Counted from the first letter of the stretch, positions 26,268 to 35,730 are shown. The stretch is 64,000 bases of DNA from Alloprevotella tannerae (GCA_015259125.1 JABZGR010000006.1:1-64000); one strand, 5' to 3'. A program made the numbers and translations. The notes: generated by a model from the letters alone, not told the origin.

Positions 26268-27316
26268 TGACAACAAAAGAATTGCAACGGCGAGAATTAG
26301 AAGATTCGAGGGCTTTGTGGGAAACTTGCTTTCCTAACGAAAGCCCGGAATTTCTAGATCTCTATTTTCGAGAGAAATACAGCCCGTCTGTCAATCTCAT
26401 CCATTATATTGACGAGCGTCCGGCCGCTGTAATGCAACTACTCCCTTATCGTATGCGCTGCCTTGGGCAAACCGTAAACGCGGGATATGTCTCCGGCTTG
26501 TGCACCCACCCCGATTTTCGCGGAAAAGGCTTGGCAAAACGACTCTTAGATAAAGCCCACCAGCGCCTGCATGCGCAGGGAGCCGTCTTTAGTATGCTGA
26601 TTCCGGGTAACGATGACCTGCGCCACTTTTATTCAAAGCCCTCTCACGGCGCCTACGTTACGATGTCTTATCGCGAAGAAGCTTCTTGGTTACCTACGGG
26701 TAATGCTTATTCGGCCTACGCCATTTCTCACATCACGCCATACGATGCTGACGTATTCGTCTTGCATCAACAAATGGATCTTCGTGCAGACAATGCGCTA
26801 CTATCTTCATTTTCCGATTGGCAAGCAGCAATTGCCACTTGCCATCTTGAGGGAGGACTGGCTTTAGTGGCCCGGCGTAAGGGCAAGCCTGCGGGCATTG
26901 CACTCGCAGTAAAAGAAGCTGACGGGCGAGTCTTCTTGCGCGATTTCTTGGCTAAGCGTCCTGGCGCAAAAGGGGCACTCATTCAGTTTCTTTCGGAACA
27001 CTACGACGTGCCTATTATTTATGATCGCGCCCCCAGTCGGTGCACACAGCCAGAGGCTCTCCCTTATTTGATGATGAGGATCGTCAACATGAAAAAATTT
27101 TGCCAACTTTTCTATCAGCCCTCTTTGTTTTCCCCTTATGAAATTCAGATTAAAGACGACCTTAGTGTTTCGGAAAACAATGGCACGTGGATATGCACCA
27201 ACAATCAAGTTCTTCATAACCCAACGCCCAAAGCTCATGCACTTTCTCCGGGCGAGTTTTTAAGCCACTACTGGCCGGACCTCAAAATCTCAGTGCGCAA
27301 TCTGCTCGACGAATAA
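26267..27316 (+). CDS. GNAT family N-acetyltransferase (two-domain, Eis-like)
   Basis: This 349-aa protein has an N-terminal GNAT domain with the acetyl-CoA loop in GLCTHPDFRGKGLAKRLLDKA (about 77-97) and a second, more diverged half, like Eis-type acetyltransferases. The substrate is unknown. The start at 26267 overlaps the stop codon of the DUF2156 gene; an upstream GTG at 26264 is also possible. A strong terminator follows 4 nt after the stop and ends the run of genes starting at 20714. Confidence 0.8.
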   Translation: MTTKELQRRELEDSRALWETCFPNESPEFLDLYFREKYSPSVNLIHYIDERPAAVMQLLPYRMRCLGQTVNAGYVSGLCTHPDFRGKGLAKRLLDKAHQRLHAQGAVFSMLIPGNDDLRHFYSKPSHGAYVTMSYREEASWLPTGNAYSAYAISHITPYDADVFVLHQQMDLRADNALLSSFSDWQAAIATCHLEGGLALVARRKGKPAGIALAVKEADGRVFLRDFLAKRPGAKGALIQFLSEHYDVPIIYDRAPSRCTQPEALPYLMMRIVNMKKFCQLFYQPSLFSPYEIQIKDDLSVSENNGTWICTNNQVLHNPTPKAHALSPGEFLSHYWPDLKISVRNLLDE

Positions 27317-27320
27317 AGAA

Positions 27321-27354
27321 GAATCCCCGATAACGTGGTAGTTATCGGGGATTC
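27321..27354 (+). terminator. terminator after the GNAT gene
   Basis: A perfect 14-bp stem, GAATCCCCGATAAC (27321-27334) with GTTATCGGGGATTC (27341-27354), has a 6-nt loop and is followed by TTGTTA. Confidence 0.85.
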
Positions 27355-27518
27355 TTGTTACTGAATGGTAGGCAATATTAATACTGACGCAAACTATAGG
27401 CTACAGACAAAATCACACTTGGCATTTCGCTTAGATGTTGTGCAAAAAACTTTGGACCATATGAGCCACCCGGAGCAAACACAATAAGAAAGAACCCTGC
27501 CGACTGAACCATATAGCA

Positions 27519-27556
27519 AAAGACCTCTTGAGCCTGAGAAGGTTCAAGAGGTCTTT
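27519..27556 (-). terminator. terminator of the TPR gene
   Basis: AAAGACCTCTTGA (27519-27531) pairs with TCAAGAGGTCTTT (27544-27556), 21 nt beyond the minus-strand stop at 27578. Confidence 0.8.
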
Positions 27557-27577
27557 AATATGATTGTAGTTCGTATT

Positions 27578-29062
27578 TTACTTTGCGCTATTCAAGAAGC
27601 TGGAAGCTCGCTTGCCTAAGTCGTTCGTAGGATCTACAGAGAGCAACTCAGTTGTCACCTTGCGCGCCTCTGCATTCATATCGTTTTGGATGAAATAAGA
27701 TACCAAGTAGCTCAAAGCTTGGATGCGAACAGACTTCACGTCATCGCTCGTACCGCAACGCTTCAATACTTCCTCGAAGTAAGTACGCGCCTTACCTGCT
27801 TCCGCAGATTTGATATCGCCCTTACCGGCAAACATACGTGCAAGCATCAAAGCAGATTGATATTGTTCAGTCTCAGCATTATTAAATTGCTCGAAGAGCG
27901 AAACAGCCTTATCGAAATACTCATTACGCTTATCAGCAGAAATTGTTTCATCTTGACTAGCACGCGCATAGATCTCACCCAAGCGGAGGTTATCGCGAGA
28001 GTCAACCTTGTCACCTGCCAATGAAAGATATTTGTTAAAGCGTTCGATAGCTTTCTCTGATTGCTTATTTCTGCTATACAGATTTGCTACGTCTTTGTAA
28101 CCGGTTGCCTTTGACGGATCCAAAGCTAATGCCTGCTCATAGTAAGAAATAGCTGTAGGAACATCGTTCAACTGGTCAGCTGTGAAGGTGCCGGCATACT
28201 CATAATCCAAGTAGATGTAGAAAGAATCCGGGAACATTTTTTCCGTCAAGTACTTAATAGACTCTTTTGCCTTTTCTGTCTCTTCGTTGTTCACGTCAGC
28301 AAAGAACGCCATACGCTTCAATGCGATCGACTTCGGGAACATCGTCTGATACTGGCGGCTAACATCAGCCAACTTAAAGAAATCTGCCGTTGAATACAAA
28401 CTATTCACGTAGTTTTCTACCGTTGTTTGGTAAATATGGTCTGTATCTTGAGGCACAGCGGCAAAGAATGCTTTATAGTTCTTCACAGCTGCCTTATACT
28501 TGTCCAAGTTATAGTTGATATCACCCAACTCTTTTTGTACACTATAGTTGTCCGGCTCAATCTTTTGAATACGTTCGAGCGCTTCAACTGCCACTGCGGG
28601 GTTCACGTTCTTGTAAACGTGCGCATTTTGCTTAAGGGCAGAAATGTTTGTAGAGTCAATACGCAAAACTTCATCAAAGCGCATACCGGCATTACCATAA
28701 TCATGACGCAACAAAGCCACACGACCTTCAAACATCAAACCCGGAATGTAGGTCGGAGCTATAGTATACAACTGATCAGCACACTTTTTTGCCAAGGGGA
28801 ATACACGTTTGTTCAAGAAGAAATCGCCAACATCAATGAGTTCGTCCTTGTCATTCTTGATTTTCTTAAACATCTTAAGGAACACAGCGTAAGCTTTGTC
28901 CGGCTGTTCCAACTGTTGTTCCATGACCTGCTGCGCCATAGCAGCATTCTCACCGGACAGAGGCTTTGCCTCATAGCCCTTGTCGTTTTGCGCCTTTGCA
29001 GCACCTGCACCGAAAAGGAGCATAGCGGCTAAAGCAAACGTGTAAAGCAGTTTTTGTTTCAT
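27578..29062 (-). CDS. secreted tetratricopeptide-repeat protein
   Basis: This 494-aa protein has a signal peptide (1-24, ending AKAQ) followed by helical TPR-like repeats through most of its length; clear ones lie about 140-240 and 315-400 (for example DPSKATGYKDVANLYSRNKQ). It is probably periplasmic or outer-membrane associated and works as a scaffold. In many Bacteroidales a TPR protein of this type lies next to exbB-exbD-exbD-tonB and a PstS-like lipoprotein, as here, so a role in envelope energy transduction is a reasonable but unproven guess. Here a 900-bp gap with array C separates it from the PstS-like gene. Confidence 0.8.
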   Translation of the reverse strand: MKQKLLYTFALAAMLLFGAGAAKAQNDKGYEAKPLSGENAAMAQQVMEQQLEQPDKAYAVFLKMFKKIKNDKDELIDVGDFFLNKRVFPLAKKCADQLYTIAPTYIPGLMFEGRVALLRHDYGNAGMRFDEVLRIDSTNISALKQNAHVYKNVNPAVAVEALERIQKIEPDNYSVQKELGDINYNLDKYKAAVKNYKAFFAAVPQDTDHIYQTTVENYVNSLYSTADFFKLADVSRQYQTMFPKSIALKRMAFFADVNNEETEKAKESIKYLTEKMFPDSFYIYLDYEYAGTFTADQLNDVPTAISYYEQALALDPSKATGYKDVANLYSRNKQSEKAIERFNKYLSLAGDKVDSRDNLRLGEIYARASQDETISADKRNEYFDKAVSLFEQFNNAETEQYQSALMLARMFAGKGDIKSAEAGKARTYFEEVLKRCGTSDDVKSVRIQALSYLVSYFIQNDMNAEARKVTTELLSVDPTNDLGKRASSFLNSAK

Positions 29063-29188
29063 AATCTATTATTTTCTTTATTCTTTTTCTTCCAGTGTTC
29101 ATCAACTAAGCCTAAAGTGCAGGTTCTGCGGCGGCCGTTTGCTTAATCTCGTATAGGGTATTCAAGACTACAGCAAGCTGATTAAGGG

Positions 29189-29196
29189 CAAAATTA
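29189..29196 (-). promoter_or_regulatory. -7 box of the TPR gene
   Basis: The minus strand reads TAATTTTG, about 125 nt before the start codon. The -33 element is not clear. Confidence 0.45.
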
Positions 29197-29553
29197 GCGA
29201 AATCTTTTAATCCCAACTAACAAGTAAACTAAAAATATGGCCTTTTATTGTTATTTGAGATCATAGAATAGGACTTCATTGCTCTTTTTCGCCACGGTGT
29301 GCACATGGGGCTTCTTTTTGAGCAGGAAACATTTTGTTTTGGAGCACACGCGCTTTGCGCTTTTGGCTATTTTGTAGCGGCATTATTCTTCGAAGGGATT
29401 ATTGCCTTCAAGGAGGATACTACAAGTGACAGTGAAAGTCTGTCTATGTTTAGCAGTCAACTGAAAATCTTGCTCATGTTCAAATCTGCGCCATTTGGTC
29501 TCTTTGAATATTAGCACCCTAAAAGTTTGGCAGACTTGCTGCACCTATCTCTC

Positions 29554-29637
29554 TATGGTTTGGCCCGAGCAAACCATAGTTTGGTGCCGGCAAACGATAA
29601 TATGGCCCGAGCAAACGATAGTTTGCTGCCGGCAAAC
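29554..29637. repeat. array C: four 21-bp degenerate tandem units
   Basis: Units of exactly 21 nt start at 29554, 29575, 29596 and 29617, each ending GCAAAC (29569, 29590, 29611, 29632). Two of the units contain GTTTG near the middle, so the last one folds as GTTTGC-TGCCG-GCAAAC (29621-29637). The same theme recurs in array E at 63814. Confidence 0.88.
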
Positions 29638-29800
29638 AATAGCAACGAACAAAATGAGAAACTAAAACACGAGCTAAGTGCGCAAAAATGTGTAGACTAA
29701 AAGGCAGGCCGTAAGCTTGGTTAATAAATAATTGGTTCTGATTCACTTCAGAATTGACAAAGGCCAACAGATGGCGAAAGGAGGCAAAGGAAAACAAACT

Positions 29801-29845
29801 AAGGCGGACAAGCAAGGCATATTTTGGCCTTACTTATCCGCCTTA
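29801..29845 (-). terminator. terminator of the PstS-like gene
   Basis: AAGGCGGA (29801-29808) pairs with TCCGCCTT (29837-29844), and the stem extends inward with two mismatches (AAG, AAGGC). On the minus strand it is followed by TTTGTTTTCC. Confidence 0.75.
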
Positions 29846-29968
29846 GGTCAGAGATGGCAGGAGCGAATCTATCCTGCGCAGGCATTACGTCAGCTCAAGC
29901 AAAGCTTCGGTCACACGCGACCTGCCACTGTGGAGTGGCATTACACAAGAGACGCTTCTCTGTTCGCA

Positions 29969-30916
29969 TCAATGGATGGAAACATCGCGCACTTGCACCT
30001 GCATACTGGGCAAGAGCTGGGAGTTGTTGCAAAAAATGAGCTGTCCTTTTTGTCCCTTCAAGAAGAAGTAGAGATATTTGGCTTGCGAATTGGTATGCGG
30101 ATCTGTAGAGATCACGTACACAGAACGCGTCAATGGGTAATAATCCATCGCAATATTGTACTGATAGGGGCGATAATACTGCGGATATTGCTCTTTGCTC
30201 GCCGTAACAAGCATCACTTTTATATCAAGATGGTCAAAATTGGCCAGTACGGTAGCATTGTCGCCGCGTAACCAATCTGTTCCTACGACACCGATGGCAT
30301 CCGGATTATCTTTGACGGCTTGAATCACGGCCTCATTACTACCTTGGGCGAAGAGATTTCCCTTGAGCGGCTTTCCGCCGCATAGGGAATCACGCATATA
30401 GCGCACAGTACTGGAGCGGGAGTCATCAAAGACTAAATGTATCTTACTCTTCTTCGATCCTTTTTCTAACTGATTCCAATGGGTGATTTGGCCGGAAACG
30501 ATCTTACGAATTTCGTCTACGCGAATCAGCGTATCCGGATTGTTCTTATTGACAATTAGGGCAAAGGCATCTGTCGCTATCAGCGATTGCGCTCCCGAAA
30601 GGCGGTGTTGGCGCAAACGTTCCTGCTCATTGGCTGTAAGCTTGCGAGTCACGACAATCGTGCGGACACTATCATTCAATAAGAGCTGGATGGCAGAATC
30701 TTCAGAACAATAGACGGGTTTTAAAATTGCGTCTAAATGGGTCTTTGCAAACTGATCTAACTCCATTTCCATAATAGGGCGAAAAGTAGCATCAATGGCT
30801 ATCGTAACTTCGTTCTGCTTTAGGAGATCAGCTCCTTTTTTGTCGCCATGACAAGCTGTGAGAAGGAACACGGCAAGAAGACAGGCGCTCGTGAAAATCT
30901 GTGTTGTACGCTTCAT
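29969..30916 (-). CDS. PstS-like phosphate-binding lipoprotein
   Basis: This 315-aa protein has a lipobox ending at C22 (LLTAC) and a periplasmic binding-protein fold of the PstS type (PBP-like domain): TIAIDATFRPIMEMELDQFA, DAFALIVNKNNPDTLIRVDEI, RSSTVRYMRDSL and AIGVVGTDWLRGDN. PstS binds phosphate for an ABC importer, but no pstCAB genes are nearby. Instead it follows exbB-exbD-exbD-tonB, a conserved Bacteroidales arrangement whose purpose is not known, so ligand and partner are uncertain. A terminator (30938-30971) separates it from tonB, so it probably has its own promoter (weak TACATTCG at 30988-30981 on the minus strand). Confidence 0.78.
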   Translation of the reverse strand: MKRTTQIFTSACLLAVFLLTACHGDKKGADLLKQNEVTIAIDATFRPIMEMELDQFAKTHLDAILKPVYCSEDSAIQLLLNDSVRTIVVTRKLTANEQERLRQHRLSGAQSLIATDAFALIVNKNNPDTLIRVDEIRKIVSGQITHWNQLEKGSKKSKIHLVFDDSRSSTVRYMRDSLCGGKPLKGNLFAQGSNEAVIQAVKDNPDAIGVVGTDWLRGDNATVLANFDHLDIKVMLVTASKEQYPQYYRPYQYNIAMDYYPLTRSVYVISTDPHTNSQAKYLYFFLKGQKGQLIFCNNSQLLPSMQVQVRDVSIH

Positions 30917-30937
30917 AGGGCTTAAGAATTAAAAAGA

Positions 30938-30971
30938 ATGAGAGTCTCAAGATAGCCTGAAACTCTCATTA
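30938..30971 (-). terminator. terminator of the exbB-tonB operon
   Basis: AATGAGAGT (30938-30946) pairs with ACTCTCATT (30963-30971). On the minus strand CTTTTTAAT follows. Confidence 0.75.
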
Positions 30972-31023
30972 AAGTATTTCGAATGTACATTACGACGCAG
31001 AAGTCATAACGTGTTCTTCGGGA

Positions 31024-31884
31024 TTACTGCAACTGGAAGCGGATCGGCCACTTAAACCATACGGGAATCGGATGGCCTTGTGACTTTGCAGGGATGAAGC
31101 GAGGAAGCTTCTTAACTGCGGCTACAGCGGCTGCGTCACATTCGCGAGAAAGAGGCTTGATGACTTGGACTTCACCTACTGAACCATCCTTGTTAATCTT
31201 AAAACGTACCTTAACAACACCTTGAAGTTCTTGCTCAAGTGCAATGTCAGGATATTTGAGGTTCTTAGAGATATAGCTTTGCAAAGCTGCATCACCACCG
31301 GGGAAGCTGGCGGGCTGCTGTACTTCAGCGTTATCTTTTACTTCCTCTTCCTGATGTGCTGCAGGAACGTTTTGATTACTTGCAGTTTGATTCGTCTTGA
31401 TATCGTCGATATTGATACCGCTACTTGAACCTTGAGAGAAATCTTGAGAAGAAACGGCGAAATTACTCTTCGTCAGCGTCTCCTGCGTCTTCAACTCCTT
31501 CGTGTGGTCGATCTTATCGTCGTCGACGATCTTCGGCACAGTGAAAGAGATAGAGTTTTTTACTTTTACTTGCTCAATCTTCTCCTCTGGTTTCGGTTCT
31601 TCCTTCGGCTTTTTCGGCTCATCTTTGGGCTTATTGTCCTTCTGCAACTGAGAGAATTCAGTTTCAGTTTGGCTACCATCGTCGTTACCACCAAATGCAT
31701 TTGCAATGGTAGACTTCAATGCTAGCCCAATCAGCACAACTGCGATACCTACGAGTACGAGGATGACAGAACGTAATTGACGATTACCTTGGCCTGCACG
31801 CAGACGATAAGCACCATAGGCTTTGTTGCGTCCTTCAAAGACCAAATCGCACCATTGCTCGGATGCTAAATTGATTTTAGACAT
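31024..31884 (-). CDS. tonB: TonB energy transducer
   Basis: This 286-aa protein has a short cytoplasmic region, one membrane helix (about 38-60), a Lys/Glu/Pro-rich periplasmic linker (about 85-115, e.g. PKKPKEEPKPEEKIEQ) and a C-terminal TonB domain (about 200-286, with FPGGDAALQSYISKNLKYP and GSVGEVQVIKPLS). It carries energy from ExbB/ExbD to outer-membrane receptors. It is the last gene of exbB-exbD-exbD-tonB, 21 nt after the second exbD. Confidence 0.93.
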   Translation of the reverse strand: MSKINLASEQWCDLVFEGRNKAYGAYRLRAGQGNRQLRSVILVLVGIAVVLIGLALKSTIANAFGGNDDGSQTETEFSQLQKDNKPKDEPKKPKEEPKPEEKIEQVKVKNSISFTVPKIVDDDKIDHTKELKTQETLTKSNFAVSSQDFSQGSSSGINIDDIKTNQTASNQNVPAAHQEEEVKDNAEVQQPASFPGGDAALQSYISKNLKYPDIALEQELQGVVKVRFKINKDGSVGEVQVIKPLSRECDAAAVAAVKKLPRFIPAKSQGHPIPVWFKWPIRFQLQ

Positions 31885-31905
31885 AGCTTCTTATACTTAT
31901 CGTTG

Positions 31906-32523
31906 TTATTTCTTAGCGTTTAACTTGTCGACCTTTGCTTGATCGGCAGGTACAAACTTATCAATCACATATCTACCGATGCTACAGATATTCATCTCGT
32001 CGAGGACGTCAATAAGGTCTTTGTAAGTGGCCTTATCGGAAGGCTTAATGATCACATCAGGCGTGTTAGCGCCATTTCTGATCTCTTTCAATTGTTCCAT
32101 GTACCAAGCTTTGTTCTTTTCAGCTTGTTGTACATTAGAAGATTGCATCGTAGCGTACTTTGCATCCAACTTTGCTTTCTCTTGCTGGGCAGCAGAGTTA
32201 GCCTCCATCAAGACCGCACGAATACCATCTTTACCAAAGGTAGTCTTCACCAAATTATCATCTGTCGGTTTACCCTTGAAATAGTAAAGCGTACGATTCT
32301 CAGTGATCATTATAGTGATTGCTTTGGAAGCTGCTACCTGACTACGATTGGCATCATTGATGTTCTCCTTGTTGGAAGGCATCGTGATCTGCATCGTCTG
32401 CGGCTTTTGAAGCGTTGTACACAACATAAAGAACGTTACGAGCAACATGATCATATCCACCATCGGCGTAAAGTCGACGCGTGAATTCATTTTCTTTTGT
32501 TTACTACCACCTAAACTTGCCAT
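31906..32523 (-). CDS. exbD: ExbD/TolR biopolymer transport protein (second copy)
   Basis: This 205-aa protein has an N-terminal basic segment, one membrane helix with the proton-pathway aspartate in RVDFTPMVDMIMLLVTFFML (about 15-34), and a periplasmic domain longer than in E. coli ExbD. Two different exbD genes in tandem are typical of Bacteroidetes exb operons; the two copies here share the helix but diverge afterwards. It lies 12 nt after the first exbD. Confidence 0.92.
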   Translation of the reverse strand: MASLGGSKQKKMNSRVDFTPMVDMIMLLVTFFMLCTTLQKPQTMQITMPSNKENINDANRSQVAASKAITIMITENRTLYYFKGKPTDDNLVKTTFGKDGIRAVLMEANSAAQQEKAKLDAKYATMQSSNVQQAEKNKAWYMEQLKEIRNGANTPDVIIKPSDKATYKDLIDVLDEMNICSIGRYVIDKFVPADQAKVDKLNAKK

Positions 32524-32535
32524 AACATACTTCGT

Positions 32536-33153
32536 TTAATCTTTGCTGGCATTTTTGAGCGCCGTAATCAAGTTGTAACGGTTCTCTTCAATGCTCCGCA
32601 AGGAGTCCATAACTTTTTTAATTACAGCGTAGGAGGTAGATTGATCAGCCTTAACGGCGATCAACATTTCTTCTCCGGCAACTGTTCGTGCCGCTTTAAC
32701 CCAGACTTTTAACTCGTCGTTAATGCTATCACAGGGAATACCTGCTTGTGCGTCTCGCAACAAGTCATTGCGCTTTCCTTCCGGAGCATCCAGCCAACTC
32801 TTTGTCATATTAAGCGGAGTTCCGAAAGTTGGAGCCTGCTCAAACGCTTTCTTTTCTGCGTCGGAGAGCTTGGGAAGCTTTCCGTCAGCAACCATCTGAT
32901 CTGCCAATGCGCCCAATGTATTTTTATTGTCCATAGTCATATAGACTTTACCTTTGGTATTGACAAAGATGGTCAATAGGTTCTTATCCGGAATCTTAAT
33001 TTGCGAAACTGAACCTGGCGTTTGAACCTTAATGGGTTCTTCCTTTACAAACGTTGCAGTAAGCATAAAGAAGGTAAGCAGCAGGACCATGACATCGCTC
33101 ATAGGCGTCATGTCTATGAACGTATCTTGTTTTTTGATTTTAAATCGTCCCAT
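32536..33153 (-). CDS. exbD: ExbD/TolR biopolymer transport protein (first copy)
   Basis: This 205-aa protein has the helix DMTPMSDVMVLLLTFFMLTA (about 14-33), carrying the conserved aspartate, and a long periplasmic domain. I start it at ATG 33153 (MGRFKIKKQDTF) rather than 36 nt upstream because ExbD proteins begin just before the basic segment and helix. It would form the ion-driven motor with ExbB and the second ExbD. Confidence 0.92.
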   Translation of the reverse strand: MGRFKIKKQDTFIDMTPMSDVMVLLLTFFMLTATFVKEEPIKVQTPGSVSQIKIPDKNLLTIFVNTKGKVYMTMDNKNTLGALADQMVADGKLPKLSDAEKKAFEQAPTFGTPLNMTKSWLDAPEGKRNDLLRDAQAGIPCDSINDELKVWVKAARTVAGEEMLIAVKADQSTSYAVIKKVMDSLRSIEENRYNLITALKNASKD

Positions 33154-33237
33154 GTTTAATCCTTTTTGAACGAAAGACTGCTGTGGCAAAGGACACTCGA
33201 GTCCTTGCGCCTAAAATCTAATCGTTCTCTTTATGTT

Positions 33238-34107
33238 TTAGTGCGTAGCGTTGAAAGTTTGAACAATAGAGAAGCCTACTTCGTCGAGAGCGAAAGTAAG
33301 ACGGTCGATCTTATTCGTGTAATAGTTGTATGAAATAACGGCAACAGCACCAGTAGCAATACCAGAAGCCGTATTTACAAGAGCCTCAGAGATACCAGTA
33401 GAAAGAGCAGAAGAGTCTGCGCCACCTTCAGCACCCATGGCAGAGAATGAACGGATCATACCAAGCACCGTACCCAAAAGACCCATCAACGTACCGAGCG
33501 TTACGATAGTACCAACAATTGGCAAGTTCTCTTGAAGCATAGGCATTTCAAGTGCAGTAGCTTCTTCGAGTGACTTCTGAATGTTAAGCACCTTCTGTTC
33601 CTTCGTATATTCAGTGTTAGCATCCATTTCTTTGTAAGAAGCAAGCGCTGCACCTACTACGTTAGCAACAGAACCGCGTTGAGCGTCGCAAAGTTGTTGA
33701 GCCTTAGCGAGGTCTTTATCGCGCAATGCCTTTTTGATCTCAGCAACAAACTTCGTCAAGTTTGAGCGACCATAAGCAGAGCGAAGCGCGAAGAAGCGCT
33801 CAATAGCTAAAGCCAACACAGTGAAGAACAAGGTCCAGATAATAGGCACGACGAAACCACCTTTGTAAACTGTACCCATCAAGTTAGCGGGCTCGTAAGA
33901 AGCTGACGCCAAGAAAGAGAAAGAAGCTGCTTCGCCTTCAGTTCCCTTGAAGTTAGAAATTGCACCAAAGCCAAAGAGGTAGATGCAAACTGCTATAGCT
34001 GCGCAGCAAATGATTACTGCAAAACCGGACTTGATGCCGGTGAAGCCTTTGGACTGTGCCTGAGCTTTAGGTGCACTCTTAGGTGCATTAGCATTTGTAG
34101 TTGCCAT
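33238..34107 (-). CDS. exbB: MotA/TolQ/ExbB proton channel family protein
   Basis: This 289-aa protein has three or four membrane segments (about 27-48, 86-108, 200-225, 245-268). The conserved GTIVTLGTLMGLLGTVLGMI (about 199-218) and the later STGISEALVNTASGIATGAV are typical of ExbB. The N-terminal 25 residues are Ala/Lys-rich, and a longer periplasmic loop (49-85) precedes the second helix. It is the first gene of the operon; a -7 box lies about 105 nt upstream. Confidence 0.93.
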   Translation of the reverse strand: MATTNANAPKSAPKAQAQSKGFTGIKSGFAVIICCAAIAVCIYLFGFGAISNFKGTEGEAASFSFLASASYEPANLMGTVYKGGFVVPIIWTLFFTVLALAIERFFALRSAYGRSNLTKFVAEIKKALRDKDLAKAQQLCDAQRGSVANVVGAALASYKEMDANTEYTKEQKVLNIQKSLEEATALEMPMLQENLPIVGTIVTLGTLMGLLGTVLGMIRSFSAMGAEGGADSSALSTGISEALVNTASGIATGAVAVISYNYYTNKIDRLTFALDEVGFSIVQTFNATH

Positions 34108-34211
34108 TGTTTTGTTTTTTAGTTAAATTGTGGTTTTAATTTATTTGATTATCAATAATTTGTTCATATATAGAGTCTATAAAAACCCCGAAATACGGGA
34201 AGTATCAAGGG

Positions 34212-34219
34212 CAAAGGTA
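34212..34219 (-). promoter_or_regulatory. -7 box of the exbB operon
   Basis: The minus strand reads TACCTTTG at 34219-34212. The -33 region is not clear. The leader would be about 100 nt. Confidence 0.45.
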
Positions 34220-34707
34220 GAAATTAAAACCAAACAGAGAAAAAATAATCCCACAAAAAAAGCCTGCAAACGAAATTAGTGTAAAAAGATCAAGCTACCA
34301 AAAACACAAACTACGCCATACCCTCCCCTTTCAATAAGCGCCTTTTTCTATCTTTATGGAAGCGATCAAAAAGAAAATTAATGTAAACAAGCGTGCATAT
34401 CTTTCATTTGACCAGCAATATGCTATTCTTATCCTCCCTGCACAAAAAATGTCGAAAATTAAGCCGTTTCTTCTTATTCTCACTTAGCACTACGCTCACA
34501 GATGTGGTTGCACCAATAAATGATTACCCATCTACACATTATATATGGTGTAGGCTGGTAGCAGAAAGCAATAAATAGTGCATGATGTTAGATAAAAGAT
34601 AGCTGATTAAAAAGCACTCACAAAAAATACTTGCAATTTTATTTCGTGTTTTGCGCAAATAACTGTATTTTCGCAGACAAATACTTGTACTCCACACATT
34701 AATTATT
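34220..34707. other. divergent intergenic region exbB-ilvE
   Basis: This AT-rich stretch has no credible gene; 60-codon frames on both strands resemble no known protein. A -7 box TATTTTCG (34666-34673) with a degenerate TTCG 19 bp upstream probably starts ilvE with a leader of about 30 nt. Confidence 0.45.
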
Positions 34708-35730
34708 ATGGAAAACAACATTGAATGGTCTAAACTCGGGTTCGGTTATATGCCGACCGATTACAACGTGCGCCGTTATTACCATAACGGCAAGTGGGGT
34801 GAAATGGAAATCACCTCTGACACGACAATCAACTTGCACATGGCTGCAGAATGTCTGCACTACGGCCAAGAAGCATTTGAAGGATTGAAAGCTTTCCGCT
34901 GCCCTGATGGCAAAGTGCGCGTATTCCGTATGGACGAAAATGCTGCGCGCTTACAATTCACTTGCCGCGGTTTAGTAATGCCCGAACTATCGACAGAGTT
35001 ATTCTGCGAGATGGTAGAAAAGGTCATTAAGCTCAATGAGCGCTTCATTCCTCCTTATGAGAGTGGTGCAGCTCTTTACATCCGCCCGCTCTTTATCGGC
35101 ATCACGCCCGAGGTTGGCGTAAAGCCGGCTAAAGATTTCTTGTGCGTAATGTTTGTTACGCCTGTAGGTCCTTACTTCAAAGGAGGCTTTGCAGCAAGCG
35201 ACTATGTTATTATTCGCAGTCACGATCGTGCAGCTCCGCTCGGAACAGGTTGCTACAAAGTAGCTGGCAACTATGCTGCTAGCTTGAAGGCAAATCAAAT
35301 TGCCCACGAGGCAGGATTTGCAGGCGAGTTCTACTTAGACGCAAAAGAAAAGAAATATATCGACGAATGTGGTGCTGCCAACTTCTTTGGTATCAAGAAC
35401 AACACTTATATTACGCCGAAGTCTCCCTCTATTCTTCCTTCTATTACCAACAAGAGCCTGCAGCAAATTGCTAAAGATCTGGGCTACAATGTTGAAGTGC
35501 GCCCTGTGGAAGAAGGAGAATTGGCGACCTTTGAGGAAGCCGGAGCTTGCGGTACAGCAGCTGTGATCAGTCCGATTAACAGAATCGTTGATATAGAAAA
35601 CAATCACGAATATAAGATTGCTAAAGACGGCAAACCAGGCCCGATTTCTACGCGCCTCTACCAGACATTGCGGAACATCCAATATGGTATTGAGGAAGAC
35701 AAACACGGCTGGACAACAATTATAGAGTAA
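34708..35730 (+). CDS. ilvE: branched-chain amino acid aminotransferase
   Basis: This 340-aa fold-type IV PLP enzyme has FEGLKAFRCPDGKVRVFRMD (about 57-76) and the PLP lysine K184 in LGTGCYKVAGNYA. It also has YLDAKEKKYIDECGAANFFG and the late GTAAVISPI. It interconverts branched-chain amino acids and their 2-oxo acids. Length is normal. It stands alone, with the lipoprotein gene starting 37 nt downstream. Confidence 0.95.
   Translation: MENNIEWSKLGFGYMPTDYNVRRYYHNGKWGEMEITSDTTINLHMAAECLHYGQEAFEGLKAFRCPDGKVRVFRMDENAARLQFTCRGLVMPELSTELFCEMVEKVIKLNERFIPPYESGAALYIRPLFIGITPEVGVKPAKDFLCVMFVTPVGPYFKGGFAASDYVIIRSHDRAAPLGTGCYKVAGNYAASLKANQIAHEAGFAGEFYLDAKEKKYIDECGAANFFGIKNNTYITPKSPSILPSITNKSLQQIAKDLGYNVEVRPVEEGELATFEEAGACGTAAVISPINRIVDIENNHEYKIAKDGKPGPISTRLYQTLRNIQYGIEEDKHGWTTIIE

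Larger units (their letters stand above)
29063..29968. other. intergenic region TPR gene to PstS-like gene
   Basis: About 900 bp containing the TPR -7 box (29189-29196), array C (29554-29637) and the terminator of the PstS-like gene (29801-29845). Open frames of 60-180 codons in this stretch overlap these elements or the opposite-strand gene and show no family resemblance. Confidence 0.5.

Noticed and set aside
29732..30271. 179-codon plus-strand frame
   Set aside because: Its second half is antisense to the PstS-like gene and its first half covers the terminator; it shows no family similarity.
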